A DNA stretch of 64,000 nucleotides from Raffaelea ambrosiae. Lineage: Eukaryota; Ascomycota; Sordariomycetes; Ophiostomatales; Ophiostomataceae. The stretch is from assembly GCA_002778195.1 (NCBI GenBank), contig PCDI01000001.1, positions 1,872,939 through 1,936,938 of the forward strand. The letters run 5' to 3'. The position numbers and the translations under genes are program-made. Below, piece after piece: positions 46,312 to 56,325 of the stretch (its first letter is position 1; each line of letters opens with the position of its first letter). The notes beneath the pieces are model-generated. The model ran no database searches. It saw nothing but the letters and a program-made list of their open reading frames with translations, and was not told where the DNA came from.

Positions 46312-46874
46312 CCGGTTTGAACACAGATCGGCGCGAGTGAACAAGGATTTGGGCGCCGATGAGCTGGCATGATTTAGTTCAGACAACACCTTTAAATTCA
46401 TCGTTCAGCATGGACATATCGAGAAGGACGTCGAACGTGATATTGCGTGCTTCATTGCATGTACTTGTTCTGTGAAATCTTGTTGAGTTTGAGAACAGAA
46501 TGAGTATCCATAGCAAAATAATACGAATAGGCCAGCAATATGAGTTGTTCTGCTGCCCCGAGTTATTGCCTCCGAGTCTGTTTGCACACTACTTGTTCAC
46601 TCGCCGTGGGAACCATCGTGTTCAGTCTCTCAACATTGTACCGCTTTCGTTTGCATATATCTTCTTGAAATCACCTCGAATCAGCGTAGACTCTTCACCA
46701 TTATGCAACTCTATCCATCAACACAACCCTCGTCCTCGATTTCCTCATCGACGGTTCCTTTGATAGTCCCATCTCAGTTCCATTGCCGTGACTAAAATCC
46801 CTGACCTAGCTGCAAACGAAAGGAGACTGTCCTATACCATCAGAAGGCAACTTGCTTCCCTCCTTTTCGACGAA
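46312..46874. other. Intergenic between the permease pseudogene and the lysine-rich orphan
   Basis: No gene seen. In the last 90 bases the frame of the next gene is already open without an ATG, so its N-terminus may begin farther upstream through an intron I could not place. Confidence 0.4.
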
Positions 46875-48251
46875 ATGTGTATCGCAATCTACACAAGCTG
46901 TCCGGGCTGCACCCCGGCTGCCCAGTCGAATGAAGTGATGCACGTCATGCTCTGCAGCGCCAAGAAGCGCCTGAACAAGGCAAACGAGAAAGCGGGAATC
47001 GAGTCCCCCGACGAATTCGAGCCTTGCGAGAACAGCACCGCGTACGGAGTCAAAGAATACCTATACCGCCTCACCAATCCCCATGCCTGCCCAGGCGGTG
47101 GCGGCGGCGCTGCTAGCAACAAGCCGCAAGCCAACACGTCTGAGCCGGCCGGGCCGCCGTCAAGTAAATCAAAGACTGGACCACATCCCGTCGACGATGG
47201 TCCAGCTCACAACACTAGAGCACGGAGGGCAGCACCGCAGTCTCTCCAGCCACCTCCTCCAGCATCGTCTAGCCACCATGAGCATCACCAGCTCCTCGCG
47301 GACACGACCAAAGCCAGCCCCAAGGGGCTGCGTCGGTCTAAACGCCTCATGAATGCTGCATCTGCAGAAATGCCTCCGTCTGGCAACAGTCCACGCCGGT
47401 TGCCCCGATTCATGCCTCCAGTAGGCGACCCTGCCATGGAAGAAATCGAACGGGAAGAAGCCCTGGTCGCGTTGACTCGGGCGGTGGGTCCCATCCCCAG
47501 TGAAGTGGGCGAGATCGTGAACGCCGTTCCCGCCAGGTTCGCCGACAGGCCGATAAAGACTCCAAAAATCTCGAGGCGGGTCGCCACTAAGCAGCCCCGG
47601 ACCCAAGCCGCAACGTCGAAGCCATCCCAGCAAGACAAATCCACGTCCGCTTCCGCACCAGAGATACCCAAGGAAGAGCCCAAGTCTACCAGGTCTCGCA
47701 AGCGCTCCGCCGAACAGCCAGACGTCAAGTCGTCCAAAGAGCAGAAGTCGGCAAAGGCCCCGGCCAAGGGCGGCACGATCACCACCAAGCGGGTCCGAAA
47801 GACAGCTGAAAAGCAGCCCAGGCAGTGGATTGTCGACCAGCACAACAACCAAGAGGCCAAGGAAGATGAAACAGGCGACGAGACCAAGAAAACAATGGAG
47901 GAGCGGGATGGAGAACAGGATGAGGAAAAGGACAAGAGGAAGACGCCCGAGCCGCTTGCGCCGACCCACCGCTCGGCAGAGGTGGAAGCTCTGCGCGATC
48001 CTCGCAAGGCTGCCTTTGACCGCACTTTGTTCCTGCCTGCTCCGGTTTCTCAGACCTCTCACGATCCCTACAGAGGGGACGGCGAATACCCAACCTGGCT
48101 TCGTAGCCTGAAGGAGGAAGAATACCAGCAGCGAATCTGTCCGCGGCCAGCGCCGGAAGCGAATTTGGAACCAGAGGACACCCAGATGGAGGACGCTTCG
48201 CTCCTCGATCCGGCGCTGTTCTCGCAGCTTGACCAGCAGGGTCCGAAGTAG
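46875..48251 (+). CDS. Lysine-rich, largely disordered protein of unknown function
   Basis: From the first in-frame ATG at 46875 the frame gives 458 residues ending at a TAG (48249-48251). The frame is open 29 codons further upstream without an ATG, so the true start may be earlier, possibly across an unrecognised intron. The N-terminal 80 residues are ordered-looking, with several Cys (YTSCPGCTPA, VMLCSAKKRLNKA, FEPCENSTAYGVKEYLYRL). Residues about 85-390 are rich in Pro, Ser, Lys, Glu and Arg with basic clusters that could be nuclear localisation signals (TRSRKRSAEQ, TTKRVRKTAEKQ). The C-terminal part contains FLPAPVSQTSHDPYRG and EYPTWLRSLKEEEYQQRICPRP, which may be a conserved tail. No domain recognised; nuclear location is inference. 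Confidence 0.65.
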   Translation: MCIAIYTSCPGCTPAAQSNEVMHVMLCSAKKRLNKANEKAGIESPDEFEPCENSTAYGVKEYLYRLTNPHACPGGGGGAASNKPQANTSEPAGPPSSKSKTGPHPVDDGPAHNTRARRAAPQSLQPPPPASSSHHEHHQLLADTTKASPKGLRRSKRLMNAASAEMPPSGNSPRRLPRFMPPVGDPAMEEIEREEALVALTRAVGPIPSEVGEIVNAVPARFADRPIKTPKISRRVATKQPRTQAATSKPSQQDKSTSASAPEIPKEEPKSTRSRKRSAEQPDVKSSKEQKSAKAPAKGGTITTKRVRKTAEKQPRQWIVDQHNNQEAKEDETGDETKKTMEERDGEQDEEKDKRKTPEPLAPTHRSAEVEALRDPRKAAFDRTLFLPAPVSQTSHDPYRGDGEYPTWLRSLKEEEYQQRICPRPAPEANLEPEDTQMEDASLLDPALFSQLDQQGPK

Positions 48252-49121
48252 TATCTTCCTGTGGCCAAAGTTCGTATGGCAAAAAAGCAACGGGCCGTTG
48301 TATGAGTACGCCGAGTGGTGTGAGAGGGATAATCGGCCTCGAGTGATTGGTGGAGCTAGCACGAATTTGGTTGAAGATTTGCGCTGTTGGTGAGAAGTCT
48401 AATTTTAGCCAGGTACCCTTGAGTTGTGAACAAACCGAATGTGGGGACACGCAGTGAGCCCTCAAAGATATCACAAAATTTGGACAGCGGCGGACAAGTC
48501 ATAAGTCATAGCTATAGCCATGTAATAGTAAAGCGTTGCCTCCCCCCCCCCCCCCACCCCAAAAAAGACTACCAGATTATGGTGATGTACTGGATTCTAT
48601 TTCTTACTGTGCCGTTTAAACGTGTGACTGCGAACGAAGCGACTACCAGGGTGGTGGCAATGTACCGAGTTCGCGGTGATGTGGAGGTAAATTGAACTCT
48701 GATGTGGACATTACAAGCTAAATCCGAATAGTAGAAAAAGACATCTTTGGACGGCTGTCAGCAAACCACTACGTGCATCAGAAGTACCCGAACTGTATCT
48801 GGGTTATTCCTTGTGTTCGTCAGTCGGCGAGTGCCGTCGTGAATAACTGGACCTGCCAAGAACGTACTGTTCAGGCGGCTACGTACTATGAGACTGGCAA
48901 TCCTGAACATCATGGAAAACATGTGTTCAGAATGGTGGTGCTTGTGTGATTTTTTCGTGTACTGCATTTGAAAATCTGATTCGTACTCTGGTCTGCTCTC
49001 AAGGGACCTGTTCACTTTGCTGTGGATGTCTGAGCCCCAAGTGGTTATAAAGAGCCCTTCTCCACCCGACCTGTGGGTGGTGTTGCCGTTGCCACTTTTT
49101 ACACATGGGCATGCAATAAAG
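48252..49121. other. Intergenic region
   Basis: A C-run of 14 at 48542-48555 followed by A-rich DNA. A TATA-like element, TTATAAAG, lies at 49045-49052, about 70 bp upstream of the next ATG. No gene seen. Confidence 0.5.
49045..49052 (+). promoter_or_regulatory. TATA-like box
   Basis: TTATAAAG sits 70 bp before the ATG at 49122, a reasonable TATA-to-start-codon distance for a short-leader fungal gene. It is a sequence match only. Confidence 0.35.
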
Positions 49122-49394
49122 ATGCAGAGCCACTCTGAAGTCCTGGCGTCTTTTTTCGGCGAGCTGCGCCTATATTGGTTCGCTTTCTTGATCGCAGGCA
49201 CTGCGGTCTTCGGCTATGGATTCTCGAAGCAGTTCATCATCAAGAGCCTTGGCTGCGTCTACCTGGCGTTCTGGCCGGTAGCCGCCGTGACTGCTGTGTA
49301 TTGCACCATCTCGTTTCTGTACGGTTGTCTGGACTGGTTCTTCAAAGGCTGTTTTTGGACGGCTGTCGACGTGTACCAATACGTCTTCGGCTAA
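49122..49394 (+). CDS. Possible small two-helix membrane protein, unknown
   Basis: ATG at 49122 opens a 90-residue single-exon frame. Two strongly hydrophobic, aromatic-rich segments (about residues 17-33 and 42-70) flank a short basic loop (SKQFIIK); the tail is CFWTAVDVYQYVFG. It has a TATA-like element upstream. I do not recognise the family. It could be a lineage-specific small membrane protein; the size makes chance a real possibility. Confidence 0.35.
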   Translation: MQSHSEVLASFFGELRLYWFAFLIAGTAVFGYGFSKQFIIKSLGCVYLAFWPVAAVTAVYCTISFLYGCLDWFFKGCFWTAVDVYQYVFG

Positions 49395-51367
49395 GTCTCC
49401 AAACTCGGGATGCAAGACAAAAACAGGGGGAGAAAGAACAAGGAGCCGAAAACAAGAAACGAAAAAAAGCTCTCGAAGTTTTCTCCAGTTGTGCAGAACC
49501 AATCAGAAATTACCAACAAGGATAACAAGAATACTCGTGATACATGAGATAGTTCAATTCAAGCGCAAGATTTAACCACACGTTTCGTCCAACCTGCCAA
49601 GCAAAGATCTTAAAAGCCTTGGATAATTCGGCATAATTGCCCACCGACCAACAGTGTCGTCGTCGTATCAAGAAAGAAGTGAACAGAACTGCTGTACACC
49701 GTACATCGCCCAGTGCCACCACACAAACTCATAAATAGCGCGTGGGTCTGCTCACCAGACCGAAGCGAGGAACTGGTTCACCTGCACCTCGAATCCTTTG
49801 TCCCATTTTTGCTACGCAGGATAATAACGTCACTTTCTCCCCACGCCAGGACACGGAAACAGCGACCGTGCCACCAGGCTGTCCCGCTGCAAGACCTCTG
49901 GAAAATTCCCCGTTGTTGCGCCCGACTTGGGCGGACTCCTCAGGCCACAGGGCAGTCTGCGGTTGCACCGATTCTGGACCCTCGCTAGCATATGGTGTAG
50001 GAGACGGCACCACGGCCGATGAGCCCATTACAAGGCCGTAGAAAGCCAGAAAGAGCAGGCCAAGCGAGAAAAGAGCGGACCTGCGGCAGAGCCAGCGGCG
50101 TGGCCAGTGTAAAAAGTCGCATTTCGAGACGAGCAAAAACGAACGACACAGATTCTATGCGGCTATTCCTGTCACAGAACCGCGGGGTGTTCACCAGTCG
50201 CTTGTGACGGCCCTGGAGTCACAGATATAGCCATTCGACCCTTTGCACACCTGGTTGTTGGCCGTGAAGGGAGGCTGCGGCGTTGGCATTGTTGGTGCAG
50301 CTTGAGAGAACTAATGCGTAAGATACGGGGTGCGGGCAAAAGAAGAGGGCTACACAATGTGCTTGTGTTGCCCCATTCCCTAGTTGCTCTGCAGGAAAAA
50401 AATCCGCTCGCCGACCTGCTCCACACGCGGCAGGTACAAGTTAGATACGAAGGGTGGAGTGTTCTGCCACCCCTCCAATCCTACAGGAAAACGCGACATG
50501 GGCCGATCGGGAAGGTGTGTTCAGTAGGAGGGGGACGGCGATCACAGGAAAGAGCGAACAGGCAGGTGTAGGGTGGTACGTAGGGAAAGAGACGACAGAG
50601 AAGGAAGGGGCGAACAAGAGAACGAACACGACAAGAGGGAAAGAACCGAAGAGGGGTGAACGCTGCTAGGGAAAGAGCGAACAGCAAAAGACAAGAGACG
50701 AACGAGAGGAAGCAAAAAAGCAACAAAATGCATTTGGCAGGATGTAGTTATTACATGGTTGTACCAGCTTCGAACAGGCCTAGTGAGCGAACGTAAGATA
50801 CACCGTAGTGCGGACGGGGCGGCGGGAAGTAGCCTCATTTGACCTGGGCCTGGTTGATAAAGGGACGAGGCACAGAGTCACAGCGCCAAAATAGCGAGCC
50901 ACGGCAGCAGACAGCTCAAGCCGGGCAGAGACCATTGGTCCGGGGAACCAGACGGAGGTTCCCTATGTGGCAGGTGGGGGGGCAACCAACCTGGTCGCTC
51001 AACGATAACTAATAGTTACTGCGAGTCACTCCAACAAGCGGAGCCAGACGTGGCGCCTCTTCACCTGCCCCATCTTGTGTTCTTCCCTCTCGACAAATTA
51101 AAGCCATATTTTTTTCAAGCTGCTTCTTCTCCCCACTCTCTTCGGAGCCGATATCTGGACTCACCTTGCGCTTGCTCTGGACACTTCTCGACATCTTCTC
51201 GGAACACGCACACGAATGCCCTAAGACACACGCGTCGCCAACGCCCTCCGACGGTCTTTCAAAATCCTTCCATACAAACAGCTGTGCGTCAAAATTCGCC
51301 TTCACGGCGAGACGACATTGCACAATTTCACACAGATTCTCCTCGTTTGACTTTGTGACCGCTCAAA
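49395..51367. other. Intergenic region upstream of the LaeA-like gene
   Basis: No supportable gene in 2 kb. A purine-rich plus strand at 50570-50720 gives open frames on both strands that are low complexity. The last 250 bases are C/T-rich and A/C-rich and probably contain the leader of the gene starting at 51368. Confidence 0.5.
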
Positions 51368-53665
51368 ATGTCGGCTGCACCGCCAGCGGAGCCCGTGTCG
51401 GCCGCTGACCGGCCAGTCACCATGCCGGAAACCGTTGCAGCAACAGAAACCGTCCCGGCCGACGAGCATGGCGAGCAGATCGTGAGTGCCGCCACCACCC
51501 GACAACGAGACCTCCAGAGTGGCCCTCAGGAAGACAGCGGTGTCCTAGATGAGACTCAAATATTATCTCAGAGTTTCTCTGCCCTCGAGGGTCATGGCGA
51601 CAATATCAGAAAAAAAAAATTGGCAATTTTGCACAGACATGAGGGAACGGCACTTTGAGGGAGAACACACACACGAGAAACAAATACAACGCTAACCAGA
51701 GGGCTGGACGGGAGAGCGTGTGGAGCTCAGGATCGGCCGGGACATGGAGATGCTTGCTGGCAACGAGCAGCTGATGGAAACACCAGTGGAAACACTGAGT
51801 GAATCCTCCCATCTGCTCTGCATGTATCTTTCTTGTCTTGCTCGATTCCTGGACTTCCGGTTCTCCTCGATGGCCGCTTGTGTATCTAGGCTGCCGATGA
51901 TTATGATACTGATGGCGACTCTGCACTTGAAGTGGTAAGTATCATCAAAACCGCACAACTGGGGAGACTTGTGGGGGTGCGCTTCGTTAGTGGAAACCAC
52001 TTATTATTGCCATGCCCCATTGTTAAGATGGCCCTACGGCACTAAAATTACGGGCAGCCTAGCGGCTGCGGAGGGAGAGGGCACGGATGCAGAGTGCCTC
52101 AACGGCTGGTGAACGAGCTCGTTGGATTGTTCTTTCTTTGATCTGCATAGAGTCGCAAGGCTCTGGAAAGTCAACCGCAGCTATTTGGATTTGGAAGCAT
52201 ATGCACTAACATACAAGCACAGCCCCTCAACGAGTCTCTCACATCGTTGCGATCCAGCATTCTGGCCTACCACCACGAGAATGGCCGCACCTACCACGCA
52301 ATGAGCGCCGGCAGTATGAGAACCTCTCCTGTGACCTGCCCGCGCGCGCTTGTTTGTGCGCATACTCTTGATGACAAGCCTTGCTGACTACTACCGTATT
52401 CTCAAACCACAGAATATTGGCTGCCCAACGATGATGTAAGCTGACCCTACCCGACCCCAAGACACGTCTCCCGTTGGACAAAACTAACGATAGACAACCG
52501 ACAGATGGAAATCGAACGCCTTGGTAGGTTGGAAGCTGACCGAGGTAGGGATGTACCTAATCACTGTTCTGACACACTTTCCCGCTTCCAGACCTGCAGC
52601 ACCACATCATGACAATCACCATTGGTGGTCAGCTCTGCAGCAGCAGCAAGAAGGAGGGCGCGAAGCGTGTACTCGACATTGGCACTGGAACCGGTATCTG
52701 GGCCATGGAATATGGTTGGTCGTGACCGAATCCATGTCGATTTTGAATTGCTCACGCTGACGGCTTTTTCTCACTACTACAGCCGACGCTCATCCAGAGG
52801 CCGAAGTTATCGGCGTTGACCTGAGCCCTGTCCAGCCCGAATTGTAAGAGCCTACTACTTTCTGCCGTCAGTCCTGGGATTCTACGTATACTGACTACGC
52901 TGCATAGCGTCCCGCCAAACTGCCATTTTGAAATCGACGACCTTGAGAAGGAATGGACATGGAGCAAGAAGTTTGATTTCATTTTCTGCCGTTTGATGGC
53001 AGGCAGCTTTGCCGACAACGGCAGCATTGTCAAGAAGGCCTTCGAGTGAGTGTCCCGGACTTGTCCCGCTTTCGCCAAGATCTGCGCAGGATCCATTCTG
53101 ACACGCTTGCAGCCAACTCGAGCCGGGCGGTGTTTTCGAGGCGCAGGATGTCGCCCTCCCCCTGCAGTGTGACGACGGCACGCTCAGCAAGGATTCAGAC
53201 CTGTGGCGGTGGATGTCCGTCGGTATGGAGGCCATGGAGAAGTTTGGCCGGCCGATTGTCTCGGCTCGGCAGTGGCAGCCGCTGATGGAGAAGTACGGCT
53301 TCGAGGATATCACTGTGCAGCAGTACAAATGGCCGATGAACAGCTGGCCCCGTGACAAGAAGTTCAAGGAGCTTGGCACGTGGAGTCTGGCCAACATGGA
53401 TATGGCTATGGAGCCGACGTCGATGGCACCTCTGACCCGCGTGATGGGCTGGACCCGCGAGGAGGTGCTTGTGCTGGTCAGCAAGGCCCGCAAGCAGCTG
53501 CGCGACACCAGCATCCACGCATACTGGCCTGTGTACGTGCTTGGCCGACTGGTCTTCTTTTTGTTGCTTCTTGGTTTTGGGGAAACATTTGCTAACTTGC
53601 CAACCTACAGCTACGTCGTATACGGCCGGAAGCCGCTGCAGCCCAAGGCAACAGCCGCTGCTTGA
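51368..53665 (+). CDS. LaeA-like SAM-dependent methyltransferase
   Basis: Class I methyltransferase of the fungal LaeA-like family (related to the secondary-metabolism regulator, but a large paralogous family). Proposed exons: 51368-51481, 51890-51934, 52151-52313, 52413-52435, 52506-52524, 52592-52714, 52783-52843, 52908-53045, 53113-53532, 53611-53665; all GT-AG, in phase, 386 residues. Diagnostic joins: ILAYHHENGRTYHAM, then KYWLPNDD, MEIERLD and LQHHIMTI, the SAM motif I VLDIGTGTGIWA (about residues 148-159), ADAHPEAEVIGVDLSP, FDFIFCRLMAGS and QLEPGGVFEAQD. The C-terminal half is typical (WRWMSVGMEAMEKFGRP, LVSKARKQLRD, HAYWPVYVVYGRKP). The N-terminal 50 residues are acidic and poorly conserved; the first two exons and their 408-nt intron are the least certain part, and an extra exon within 51700-51800 is possible. 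Catalytic target unknown. Confidence 0.85.
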
Positions 53666-54410
53666 GCTGGCGATCCAGTCGTGATCATCATGGCCTATTC
53701 CTGCGGGCCAACCTCCGAATGACCCAGAAAAAAAGGTTTGTTGAAGCGATGCGAATACCATTTGATTGGCCTGGAATTTGCTTCTATGTGGCGACGATTT
53801 CCTTCAGTGTCTTGCGATGGTTGCGTTGGTTATTTCTTCATGCGCCCACTTGCCCTATTTTGATTATCTACCCCATTTTGCGACACAGCAGGAAACAGAA
53901 TGCCAGAGTATCGCAACGCGAGGAACCGCCCCGAAGGGAGGGTATGTAAATACGTCGATGTGTCTCGGTGCCCTTTTGCGCGCCCCTTTGCTGTTTTTCT
54001 TTGTTTTTTCCCCTGCTGAAGGAGCTGGGCTGGTTCCCCCCTGGCGTCTTACATAGAGTGCACCAGCAGCATATTCCAGGTTTTCTTTGTGGCGTGCCAG
54101 GTCCGGTTTCTGCATTGACCATGCACAAGTCCACCGTTGGTGCATGCTAATTGTGGCGATGAAGCTATCCAAAGCCAGTATTATCACGGTGTACGTAACA
54201 ACAGGCCTTAGTAACAACAAAGCCGAAAGAGGAAGGTTGGCATGTTGCATCGGTCCACTCCAACGTCAGCTAGCGGCGGCTGGGGCGACGCCGCTACCAG
54301 TGCCGACCACGGGGGACTTAATCACCGTCTTCTGACTGACGAGGGATGTATCGTACGGCCATCCTTCCCAGCTTGTAGCAGCCAACTTTGCCGGGCCGCC
54401 CTTGCCAATC
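53666..54410. other. Intergenic between the methyltransferase and the MlrC-like gene
   Basis: 3' flank of the methyltransferase and promoter of the next gene. No gene seen; overlapping short frames on both strands are unsupported. Confidence 0.5.
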
Positions 54411-55988
54411 ATGTCGCCCCTGCGTCCTGTCATCGCCATCGCCGGGCTGGCGTGTGAAACGTCGACCTTTACGCCGTCGCGCACCGACTACCCCGCTTTC
54501 CACCCCAAGACGGGCGCCGATGCTGTTGCTATCTACCGGTTCCTCGACGCCGGCACCCCGTTGGCCGAGGCCGCCGACTGGCGCGGCGCTCTGATCGGGC
54601 GTGCGCTGCCGGGCGGCATGGTGAAGCGATCTGCCTACGAGGCCCTGGCGGACGAGATCGTCCAGGGCTTGCAGGCCATTGTGGCGGACCTCCAGTCGTC
54701 GGCCGACGCCCAGCAGCTCGACGGCCTCTGGTTTGACATACACGGCGCCATGGTCGTCGAGGGCCTCGACGACTGCGAGGCCGACCTGCTGCATCGGGTG
54801 CGCGCCGTGATTGGTCCCGACGTGGTCGTGTCGGCCTCGATGGACCTGCACGGCAATGTCTCCCGCGCACTCGCCCACCAGACGGACCTCATCACCTGCT
54901 ACCGCATGGCGCCGCACGAGGACGAGCTCGACACCAAGGAGCGCGCCTGCCGCAACCTGGTCGCGTGCCTGGAACGTCGCGCAGCGGGCCAGCCGTTCCG
55001 CCCTCTCAAGGCCTGGGTCCCCGTGCCCATCCTGCTACCCGGCGAGCAGACGTCCACCCGCGACGAGCCCGCCAAGCACATCTACGCGGCCGTGCCCACC
55101 GTCGAGGCCCTCCCGGGCATCCTGGACGCCGCCATCTGGGTCGGCTATGCGTGGGCCGACGCGCCCCGCGACCGCGCTGCGATCGTCGTCACCGGTTGGG
55201 ACACCGAGGCCGTCGCGGCCGGCGCCGAGCGGCTCGCCCGCCTCTTCTGGGCGGCCCGCGCCGACTTCCACTTTGTCGCCCCCACCGGCACCCTGTACGA
55301 GTGCCTGGACGTCGCGCTGGCTGTGCCCCTGGCCAAGCGGCCCTACTTCATCTCGGACTCGGGCGACAACCCGACCGCCGGTGGCTCGGGGGACGTCACC
55401 TGGGGCCTGACGCAGCTGCTGAAGCGTGGCCCCCTGGACAGCCCCGTCGCCGCCATCCGGACGGTCATCTACGCGAGCATTCCCGGCCCGGAGGCTGTGC
55501 ATACGGCCGTGGCCGCCGGCATTGGCGCCACCGTGACTGTCACCGCCGGCGCCGCCGTCGACAACCTGCACGCGGGACCCATCACGCTGACGGGCCGCGT
55601 GCACGCCATCAAGCACGGCGACCGGCACGCGCGCATCGAGGTGGCCCTGCAGGTCCAGGACACGCCGGTGTACGTGATCCTGACGGAGCTCCGCAAGCCG
55701 TACCACAAGGAGGCCGACTTTTTGGAGCTGGACCTGCAGCCGCGCAAGGCCGACATTGTGCTGGTCAAGATCGGCTATCTGGAGCCGGAGCTGTACGACA
55801 TGGCAGCGGACTGGATGCTGGCGCTGACGCCGGGCGGCGTGGACCAGGACCTGGCGCGGCTGGGCCACCGGCGGATCCGACGGCCGATGTGGCCGTTTGA
55901 CAAGGACGGGGCGTTTGCGGCGCCACCGAAGCTGTCGGCCAGGATGATCCCGGTGTCGACCGAGAAGTTGACGGGGCCGGACGAGTAG
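54411..55988 (+). CDS. M81-family (MlrC/microcystinase C-like) metallopeptidase
   Basis: Intronless 525-residue frame from the ATG at 54411. It begins RPVIAIAGLACETSTFTP, the MlrC N-terminal motif with the conserved Glu-Thr-x-x-Phe. Likely metal ligands follow: FDIHGAM, SASMDLHGN and TCYRMAPHEDELDTKERA, and later the C-terminal-domain signature ISDSGDNPTAGGSGD. MlrC proteins are Zn-dependent peptidases or amidohydrolases first known from bacterial degradation of the cyclic peptide microcystin; fungal homologues exist and their natural substrates are not established. The length matches bacterial members. High GC, lack of introns and the bacterial-type family are consistent with old horizontal transfer, which a phylogeny would have to show. 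No signal peptide, so a cytosolic enzyme is expected. Confidence 0.88.
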   Translation: MSPLRPVIAIAGLACETSTFTPSRTDYPAFHPKTGADAVAIYRFLDAGTPLAEAADWRGALIGRALPGGMVKRSAYEALADEIVQGLQAIVADLQSSADAQQLDGLWFDIHGAMVVEGLDDCEADLLHRVRAVIGPDVVVSASMDLHGNVSRALAHQTDLITCYRMAPHEDELDTKERACRNLVACLERRAAGQPFRPLKAWVPVPILLPGEQTSTRDEPAKHIYAAVPTVEALPGILDAAIWVGYAWADAPRDRAAIVVTGWDTEAVAAGAERLARLFWAARADFHFVAPTGTLYECLDVALAVPLAKRPYFISDSGDNPTAGGSGDVTWGLTQLLKRGPLDSPVAAIRTVIYASIPGPEAVHTAVAAGIGATVTVTAGAAVDNLHAGPITLTGRVHAIKHGDRHARIEVALQVQDTPVYVILTELRKPYHKEADFLELDLQPRKADIVLVKIGYLEPELYDMAADWMLALTPGGVDQDLARLGHRRIRRPMWPFDKDGAFAAPPKLSARMIPVSTEKLTGPDE

Positions 55989-56325
55989 GAAGGGAGGAGG
56001 AGGGAGGAGGAGGGAGGAGGAGGGAAAGCATAAAAGCCAATGCAGAGGATGCAAAAAATACTGACAAGATGTTATGGGAGATATTATGGGAAATCAGCAA
56101 ACAGAACTACATGGGCCAAGTGATGTCTATTGATTCTCTTTCTTTTTTTTAAATAGAAAAAAAAAACGCTTTGTTCATTTTATGCAAGTGTTTGGACAGA
56201 CTCTCTAACCGATTTCATGGTATCATACAAAGAAAACAATAGTACAGATATTTATGGATTGGTAGAAAAAAGAAAAAAAAAAATGACGCACCAACATATG
56301 ACGTTCCAACATGACCCTTCTACGT
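55989..56325. other. Intergenic between convergent genes
   Basis: Begins with a tandem purine repeat (AGGGAGGAGG three times, 55991-56020) and continues A/T-rich. It likely holds both 3' UTRs. No gene seen. Confidence 0.6.
55991..56020 (+). repeat. AGGGAGGAGG x3 purine minisatellite
   Basis: Three perfect 10-bp units immediately after the stop codon of the MlrC-like gene. Potentially G-quadruplex or triplex-forming; no function shown. Confidence 0.8.

Noticed and set aside
46405..46763. Short frames between the permease pseudogene and the lysine-rich orphan
   Set aside because: They lack motifs and consistent splice sites; could not be joined in phase to the downstream gene.
50441..50838. 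Overlapping frames in the purine-rich block at 50.5-50.8 kb
   Set aside because: Low-complexity Arg/Lys/Glu on one strand and Leu/Ser/Phe on the other; typical of a polypurine tract.
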